Assembly (NCBI GenBank): GCA_948144175.1
Contig: CANXME010002067.1
Span: 2,046,001-2,110,000 of the forward strand
Reading direction: 5' to 3'
Length of the DNA: 64,000 bases
Source of the DNA: Closterium sp. NIES-65
Taxonomy: Eukaryota; Streptophyta; Zygnematophyceae; Desmidiales; Closteriaceae
The position numbers and the translations under genes are program-made. The first letter of the stretch is position 1, and each line of letters starts with the position of its first letter. Of the stretch, positions 57,221-64,000 are shown piece by piece. The notes under the pieces are model-generated. The model saw only the letters and a list, made by a program, of their open reading frames with translations, had not been told where the DNA came from and ran no database searches.

Positions 57221-57295
57221 AAATGGGTCAGCCTGTCCAAGGCACTGATGGAATCTGGAATGGATCCGTTGAAGTCATCGCCGCCAATCAAATGC
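57221..57295 (-). CDS. LRR exon, 75 nt
   Basis: 75 nt, phase 2-2, acceptor CACCAG and strong donor GTGAGTATG. It encodes a 25-residue LRR (HLIGGDDFNGSIPDSISALD). It is the most 5' LRR exon on the minus strand in this window; no signal-peptide exon was found upstream of it. Confidence 0.8.
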
Positions 57296-57985
57296 CTGGT
57301 GGGCAATGGAATGTAATAGATGGGGAACATAATAGATCTTTTGAGGAAATGGGATGAAAAATGAAAGGAAAGAGAGACATTTGTGAATCCATAAAGGTGG
57401 TCTGAGTATTGTTTGAGTAGGAGAGGCCGATGCATCCCATGTGTCATCCACCTATGCACACATGCACGGAGATGATAGAAACCCGCGAGTTGCATCGGGG
57501 TAGCGTTTTTTCTGCACTAAACTCCGTTCAATATGAGCCACGGAACGGAAATGGAGGGACCTTGAGAAGAGAATGGGGGATGATAAGGTAGGCTAGACAT
57601 CAGTAACACCTAGAACAGCTTACAAACGTCTACACTCCGTTTCTACGTTCTCCGATGGATGTTTTTTTTTCTCTGGTGACATTTCGAAGGAGAGCACTTG
57701 CTTTTAGTAAATGGCACTGATAGTGTGAATCCCGTCCCCACATGGAGTCTTGCATGGGAACTCCAAGCACATAGCATTCCACTCACCCAATTTTTCTTTT
57801 TCTCTCTTGACAAACTATAGAAGAACTCCTTTCGTATACAAACCTGCTGCAGTTACAACTACTGCCATGCCCCTCGGCATGCCAACTAGTTCTCTGGCTT
57901 GGGCATGATAGAACTACTAAGACTGTGCTGTCGTGCTCTCTCTTTCTCCCTCTATATATCAACTACTAAATTTGTGCCTTTCCTT
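57296..57985. other. Unassigned sequence left of the Copia remnant
   Basis: Nothing recognised. The 5' LTR and gag of the Copia remnant are not visible here. Confidence 0.4.
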
Positions 57986-57989
57986 CTTG

Positions 57990-60900
57990 CGGGGACTCAC
58001 TCAACAACCGTGGGAGCTGAACTACGTGGGAGGCTACAGAGTTGACCCACTCATCAACAAGGTCCTAGCTCGCTTCACCCTCAACAACAGTGGCCTCTAC
58101 ACATAGCGTGTATCTAATGCACAGGTGTCAACCACCCAAGCACAGGCTGACATCACTCCATGCTCATGTTGCAGTTTCGCTAATCCAACCATCCTCTACC
58201 ACCATCGGCTCGGGCACCCTGCACACTTGATGACATGGCATCCAAGAAGCTACTTCTCGAACTACCAGCCTCACTTCCTCCACCACCCGACTCCCCCGCT
58301 CCCTCATGCCTTGATTGCACCAAGAGCAAGCTGTGCCAATAGCCCCACCCTGCCTCACCCTCAGTTGCAGCAGCCCCACTGAACCTAGTGCATATGCACA
58401 TCTGGGGCCCTGCCCCTGTTACCGCACGAGGCGGCCATCGCTATTTTCTTGCAATAGTTGATGACCACTCCTGCTACGTCTCCGTGCACCTTCTCCACAC
58501 TAAGGCTGAGGCTCGAGAGGCCATCATGGCGTGGGTCAGTCAGGCACAGATCACCTTTGACCGCAAGGCCAACCGCCTCCACTCATATGGTGGTTGTGAA
58601 TTTTGCAACGACAAGCTCAAAGCCTTCTGCTCTTCAGAAGGCATTCTGCAAAACTTCACCCTTCCTGAAAGCCCGCAGCAGAACGGCATAGCAGAGAGCC
58701 GCAACCACCCCCTGGTGCAGATCGCTTGCTGGCTCCTCAGCCACTCCCACACTCATCTCTCTCTCTCTCTCTAGGGATACGCCCTCTACCATGCTGCCCT
58801 CCTCTACAACCTTTACCCCCACCCGCATCTTCCCGACACCACTCCCATTACACTCTAGCTCGGGAAAACACCCACTGCTCGCCCCCTTCGAGTCTGGGGG
58901 TGCACCGCCTATGTCCTCCTCAACCCTCAGGCTCGAGGGCAGCAAGGTGGTAAAGTCGGCCCCAAGACTCAAACGTGCATCTACCTTGGGCACAACGCCG
59001 ACTATCCTAACAACCTCTTCCTCAACCCCTCCACTCAACAGTTAGTCCGAAGCCGCGACGTTGTCCTTGATGAGACCCGCTCCTTCTACTCCACCTCGGG
59101 AAGGGATCCCCCCTTAGGACCATCCTCTCTCGTGTGGGCTGAGTTCGATGCACCTCCTGAACTTCCGCCTACACCAGCTCCCTCACCTGCCATCGAACCA
59201 TCTCCCTCTGAGATCTCTAATCCAACCTCACCGGTGTCTTCGGCAGCTGCTCCTCCATTTCCTCCCTCTCCCACTATCCCAACTGCGCCCCCACCACCAA
59301 GCGCACCCATCACATACCATCGGCGATTGAACCCTCCAGCCCCACCTCCTTCCCCCGCTCCTTCTTCCACTCAAAAACCAGCTCTCCCACAACCAAGAAA
59401 ACTGATCACCTACCAGCGTCAACCGATCCCTCCGCGCAAACTGTTAACGGGAATGGAGTGTTGGCCCCGCCCTCGCTTGAGCAACGCCGACGACTTGGTC
59501 GGATGCACGGGGGGAAGCAGCCGACCGTACACAGTGGGAGAGCTGCTCGGCGGGTTTCGTCGAGCCGCAGGAGACCTCTGTGGCGCTGCTGTTGACCAGG
59601 GAACTCCACAGCTGCAACTGACTGGGCTGGACGACGGGTGGGCCGTCGACCAGGAGAAGCAGTTCGATCAGGAGGTCGACGGAGCAGTCCGTCGACCTGA
59701 CATGTGAGCAGCGATCAACGAGGGGAGCTCGGCAACAAGCGTTGACAGTTCTGGTCGACGGAAGGGGTCCGTCGACCAGGGGGCAGCTCGACAGGAGCTG
59801 TGGTCGACCAGAGGCACCCGGTGGTCGACCAAAGGCACCTGATGGTCGACCGGGGGACCTGGTGGTCGACCGGAGCACCCGGTGGTGTCCAGGTCGACCA
59901 GGTAACCTGCTCGACGGGTTCTGCGGAGGCACGCGAACGCCGTCGAGGTCGCAGTGACGAAGGCGACATCGGGCTGGTATCCTGAAGTCGATGTGGCTTG
60001 TTAAGCGCAGACAAGAGCCGACGGATGCACAGCAATGCAAGTCGGGCCAATCGTCTGCGCACACCTGCGAGCGTGCGCACTGCTGTCTTCTACGGGGCAA
60101 CGCTGGACAGTCGCACTGCTGAAGCGTTGGCACGCCGTCGACCTGCAGTGTTGGGAGGTCGCCTTTCTGCAGTGCTGGCGCGGGCTCCTCTACACAACGC
60201 TGGTAGGCGGTCGACCATGCAGTGCTGGCGGTCGACCAGGCTAGCTGCAGAGTTGCTAGGTGCCTGATTCTGTCATTGTGACGTGTATCATTTTCTAGAT
60301 CCAACTTTGCTAGTGAAACTCTTCTCGATTTCTCCCGTCAATACCCAAGCACTAAAGAACTAAACAGAGCTACGATCACTCCTAGTAGTTCGTGCCCACC
60401 CCCGTAATCTACCTCACTACCGTTGTGGAGTGAATTTCCACACAAACCCCCTACACCGACCCCTCCGGCCCCGCTTGCTCCACCCTCCTCCCCGGTGGCT
60501 CATGGCACTCGGTCGCATGGGGCTGCTCCTCCACTAGCACTTGTTATTCGATGCTCAGTGATCACTCTGCCTCCTCCTGCTGGGGGGGATGTGCCTTCTA
60601 CCCTTCTGGAAGACAGGCATGAGGAGCTGCGTGATCTTCGCGCATTCATTCCCCAACTCTCGCACATCTTCCTCGATAGCACTGAATCACCCTCACTCAA
60701 CTTCTCGGAGAACCCGACCATCCCTATCTCTCTCACCGTCCAAGAGGCTTTCTCGTGTCCACATGCTGCCGAGTGGCGTGCTGCCATGGAAGCTGAGTAT
60801 GAAGCCTTTTCTCGCAACCACTCCTTCGACGGCGAAACTCCACCTCCCCGAGTCAACATCGTTGGGGCAAGTGGTTGTTTCGAGTGAATCAACTTCCAGA

Positions 60901-62277
60901 CGAGACCCCAGTGTTGAAAACGCCCTACGTGGCCAAGGGGTTCACTCTGCAGCAGTACTTTGACTTCTTCAATACCTTCTCCCCCACATCCAAACCACCC
61001 ACCGTTCCTACGCTCTTGGATGTGGCAGCACGAGAAGATTTTGAGATAAAATTCGTGGACGCCTCTTCGGTTTTCCTACAAGGACACCTCAAGGAGACTG
61101 TGTTCATGGATCGACCTGAAGGATTTCCAGGAGAGTTCCCTCCCACCACTGTTTGGAAGTTGAATCGCCCCGTGTACGGCCTCAAGCTAGCCCCTCGTGA
61201 ATGGCACAAGAAAGTAAAGGAAGTCCTTCTCTCAATGGACTTCCACCCATCCTCAGCTGACCCGACCCTCTTCATTCGTCGTCACTCTGAGCCATTCTAC
61301 ATCCTTGTCTACGTCGATGAATTCATCCTCGTTGCCAAGGATTCCGCCTAGATAACCTCTGTCCAAGAGGCCCTAAGCAAGGCCCTCTTGATGAAAGACC
61401 TCGGTGACCTCAAACACTACCTGGGATGGAGATTACTCGCGATCGCCAGACTTGCACCATCTCACTCTCCCATGAGTTCTACATCAACAATATGCTCAAA
61501 CGGTTTGAGATGGAGTTGTGCACACCTACAACCACCTCACCGCTACAACACCTCCTCACAGCTCCAGTTGTACCCACACCAGAGGCATGCACTGAGCTAT
61601 ACCCAGAGCTTGTTGGGTCCCTCATGTACGCCATGATGTGCACCCAGCCTAACCTGGCATACCCTTTCAGTGTCCTCTCTCGCTATGTGGCTCCTGGACG
61701 CTTCACTAACCTTCACTGAAAAGCGGCAAAACGTGTGCTGCGCTATCTGCAGGGCACCAAGTCTCATGTCCTCACCCTTGGTGGGCTTTCTCCTCCTCAA
61801 CTGGAACGTTAAACAGACTCCTCTTGGGCTGATGACCAGACCGACCGACGCTCCTCCCAAGGCTACTGCTTCACCCTTGGGAGCGGAATTGTCAGCTGGC
61901 GCTCCACCCGGTCGTCTGCAGTCTCCCTCTCCTCCTGTGAGGCAGAGCTCTATGGTGGCACCATGACGGTTGAGGAGGCCCGCTGGCTCACCTTCCTACT
62001 CCAGGAGCTTGGTTACCCTCAGCCCACTCCCACCCTCTGGTGTGACAACAAAAGCACCATCCACCTCTCCCAGGATCCTGTGTATCACACTCGCACCAAG
62101 CACATCGAACTTCGGCACTTCTCCATCCATGACCTTGTCCAGCGGGAGCAGCTCAATGAAGAGTATGTGGCTTCTGACTGCAACTTGGCTGATCTGTTCA
62201 CCAAGCCTCTTGGGAAGGTTCCTCACCGTCGCCTTCTAGCCGCCATGGGGCTCTACACTTCACCTTCTCTGCCATGA
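57990..62277 (+). pseudogene. Decayed Copia pol, split by a solo LTR-X
   Basis: Pieces in several frames follow Copia order: zinc finger (LYHHRLGHPAH, about 58186), integrase (MHIWGPAPV, IVDDHS, NGIAESRN), a Pro-rich linker to 59441, then, after the inserted LTR, 60448 onward: reverse transcriptase (VYGLKLAPREW), LVYVDEFILV and RNase H (SWADDQTDRRS, CEAELYGGTM, LWCDNKSTIHLS), ending TGA at 62277. Two catalytic sites are damaged: integrase reads HSYGGCEF where RTDGGGEF is usual, and YVDD has become YVDE. Stops and frameshifts confirm it is dead. Confidence 0.88.
59442..60442 (+). mobile_element. Solo LTR-X, 1001 bp
   Basis: It starts TGTTAACGGGAA and ends AATTTCCACA, with perfect 5-bp target duplication CAAAC (59437-59441, 60443-60447), inserted in the linker of the decayed Copia pol. 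It contains about four 20-bp GGTGGTCGACC-type tandem units at 59805-59890. Confidence 0.9.
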
Positions 62278-62301
62278 GTTCGATTGACGCCTATGGGGGG
62301 A

Positions 62302-62588
62302 TGTTAATGTTAGCCGTCAATCTCAAATTTGTACTTGTACTTTTTATATCTTAGTTTAGTGTAGTTTGCACTTTGTGTTTGGTTGGGTGTACACCTACAC
62401 CCCAACCAAACCCAAATGCAATCTCTAAGCAATCTCCAACCCACCAATTGGAGATTGCCTTGGGATTACCCCCAATTCCCTAGGATTGCCCCCGATTCCC
62501 TCCCCATCCATACCTTGCTCATTTCTGATGTCCTTAAATAGCTTTGAGCTCACTACTATTTCATGGATTCTAAGCTCTAGTTTTGACA
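62302..62588 (+). repeat. 3' LTR of the decayed Copia element
   Basis: It begins TGTTAATGTTAGCC right after the polypurine tract CTATGGGGGGA and appears to end TAGTTTTGACA. 287 bp. TTTTTATATC near 62340 is TATA-like. The 5' LTR was not found. Confidence 0.65.
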
Positions 62589-62595
62589 GTCACCT

Positions 62596-63545
62596 GTGGT
62601 ACTTCATGCCCATGTGAAGCAACGTCGTCCGCACGGTCTCGATGACCGTGCGCATTTCCTGCTCAGCCATCTCGTTCTGCTGCGGGTTTTACGAGTAGGT
62701 CAAGTCGTGGGCGATTCCCTTGCCGTTGACGAAGTCGTTGAACACATTTCGTTAGGAACTCACCACTGCGGTCAAAGCGGAGCATCAGCACCGACTTCTT
62801 GATCTGCCGCTACACAACCATGAGCCACCACCAGTACGTCACTCTTCTTGGCGATGCGGCGAACCCACAAAAAAAGGGTCTTCCTGTCTGAAGCAGCAGG
62901 AAGTACAAGCTGGTGTCCTTGGCAGTCACACGGAATGGCCCGTAGGCGTCCATGTGCACGACATCGAGGGCGTTCTCAGGCTCTGAGCCCTTGTCAGGAA
63001 AGGTGTGCCGAGTCAGTTTGCCGCCGACGCTGGAGACACACGGCAGGTCGGCTCCCGTCGACGGTTTGATGTCGAGACCGGCGGCAACCCCATGCTTCGC
63101 TGAGCTCTTGATGGTGTTGATGCCGACATGCGCGAGTCGAGCGCGCGTACAGCGTCAACTTCGTCGTGGAGGCAATTGTCCGCAAAGCCACGGTCTCCGT
63201 TGAGGTCGACAACAATTTGTCGAGCAGGGGCGAAGGTCGGTGCAAACGACATGGCTAGCGTAGCGTGCTCGAACGATCACATCTCCCTTTTTGAACACCA
63301 CAAGCATCTCGTCGCCCTCGTCATGGAACTTCACACTATCATCCTTCAGCTGACCTTCCTACAGCAGGTTCACCTGCACACCTGGGACGTACAGATTGCC
63401 GGGGATAAGGACCTGTTTCTCGGCCTCCCCTTGCAGCGCGACGGTGCCGCGGTCTTTGACGACTTGAATTAACCTATTGAAGCCGCGTACGTGCTTGAAG
63501 CTGCCGCCCCGCTCCATCTCGACGAAGGCTCCCGCGTTCATGTCA
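62596..63545 (-). pseudogene. Copia protease-integrase fragment
   Basis: Minus-strand frames give the protease end (VALQGEAEKQVLIPGNLYV, about 63430), then the GAG pre-integrase and integrase start (DLPCVS..GGKLTRHTFPDK, MDAYGPFRVTAKD, about 63060-62930), then the integrase helix around the catalytic Glu in broken form near 62660. Frameshifts and stops are many. It sits tail-to-tail with the Copia element to its left. Confidence 0.75.
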
Positions 63546-63584
63546 GGCGAGATTCGGCCACACGTCGAATTTTGTATTCAAGCG

Positions 63585-63846
63585 ACTCCTGTCGACCAGC
63601 TCGACGCTGCTCGGTCGAATAGCGATCGTAGAGACAAGCCTACCGAGCAGAGCGTGTCAACCAGAACTCCTCGACACGCCTCGTCGATCAGTGCCTCACG
63701 ACGTGCTCGTCGACCAATGTTGTTGACTAGCTGCCCGTCGACGCCATCGACACTTCCGTCGAACAGCAAGAGCCCACTCAATGACCCCTTCGTCGAGTTC
63801 CCCTCGTCGACGGTGAGATCGGCTGCGCCCAAGCGAGGGCGGGACA
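63585..63846 (-). repeat. LTR-X fragment
   Basis: On the minus strand it starts TGTCCCGCCCTCGCTTGGGCG, like LTR-X starts after their first ~20 bases, with GTCGAC-rich text following. It lies on the 5' side of the minus-strand Copia fragment, where a 5' LTR would be expected. Confidence 0.55.
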
Positions 63847-64000
63847 TTCATCTTCGCCACTGCTCTCTCTCTCTCTCCCTCCGTATTTCTAATGGTAAAA
63901 ATGATAGAAATATTAGAACATCGATTGCGAGGTCATTTCAAATCCCCCATGAAATACGTATTTTCAATCTTGTTTGAAGGTTTAAATAGCCTTAACATGA
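63847..64000. other. Window edge, nothing recognised
   Basis: A CT-rich run then AT-rich sequence; no feature seen. Confidence 0.4.

Overview
This window looks like intron-rich nuclear DNA of a streptophyte (green plant lineage). It holds a plant-type LRR receptor kinase with canonical GT-AG introns, Ty1/Copia (Tnt1-like) retrotransposons, hAT DNA transposons and much tandem repeat DNA. I recall the Copia gag and LTR style from charophyte algae of the Closterium type, but that is memory-based inference; a bryophyte or lycophyte is not excluded. There are no prokaryotic operons, rRNA genes, convincing tRNA genes or CRISPR arrays.

Layout. 1-5.1 kb: 3' part of a Copia element, split by a young 1088-bp non-autonomous LTR element (TRIM-like) with intact 130-bp LTRs and a 5-bp target duplication. 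5.9-9.6 kb (minus): a host gene for a secreted protein with six EGF-like domains, one per exon, all bounded by phase-1 introns; its possible last intron holds a solo LTR and a 14-bp minisatellite. 10.5-11.3 kb: a 210-bp inverted-repeat element. 11.5-17 kb: a chimeric Copia element (5' LTR and gag of one family, intact pol and 3' LTR of another). 17-21 kb: poorly understood, with degenerate duplicated exon-like pieces. 21.4-24.2 kb: a 19-bp minisatellite with an 840-bp non-autonomous hAT element inside.

25.2-28.8 kb (minus): juxtamembrane, transmembrane and complete kinase exons of an LRR receptor kinase. Six LRR exons (five of 72 nt, one of 75 nt, all phase 2-2) lie on the same strand at 28.8, 30.3, 42.7, 47.6, 52.2 and 57.2 kb, and one inverted copy lies at 31.5 kb. 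They share flanking intron sequence, so the interval is either one greatly expanded gene or an array of duplicated LRR-exon modules. It has been filled with transposons: solo LTRs of a ~1-kb LTR family (called LTR-X here), several MITE-like hAT relatives, a decayed DUF659-type hAT and, most notably, a structurally complete 5129-bp hAT transposon (35437-40565) with a four-exon, uninterrupted transposase gene. 58-63.9 kb: a decayed Copia element split by another solo LTR-X, and a minus-strand Copia fragment.

How it works together: the two host genes encode extracellular or cell-surface proteins. Nearly everything else is mobile DNA whose boundaries can be read exactly from target-site duplications, giving a clear nesting order.
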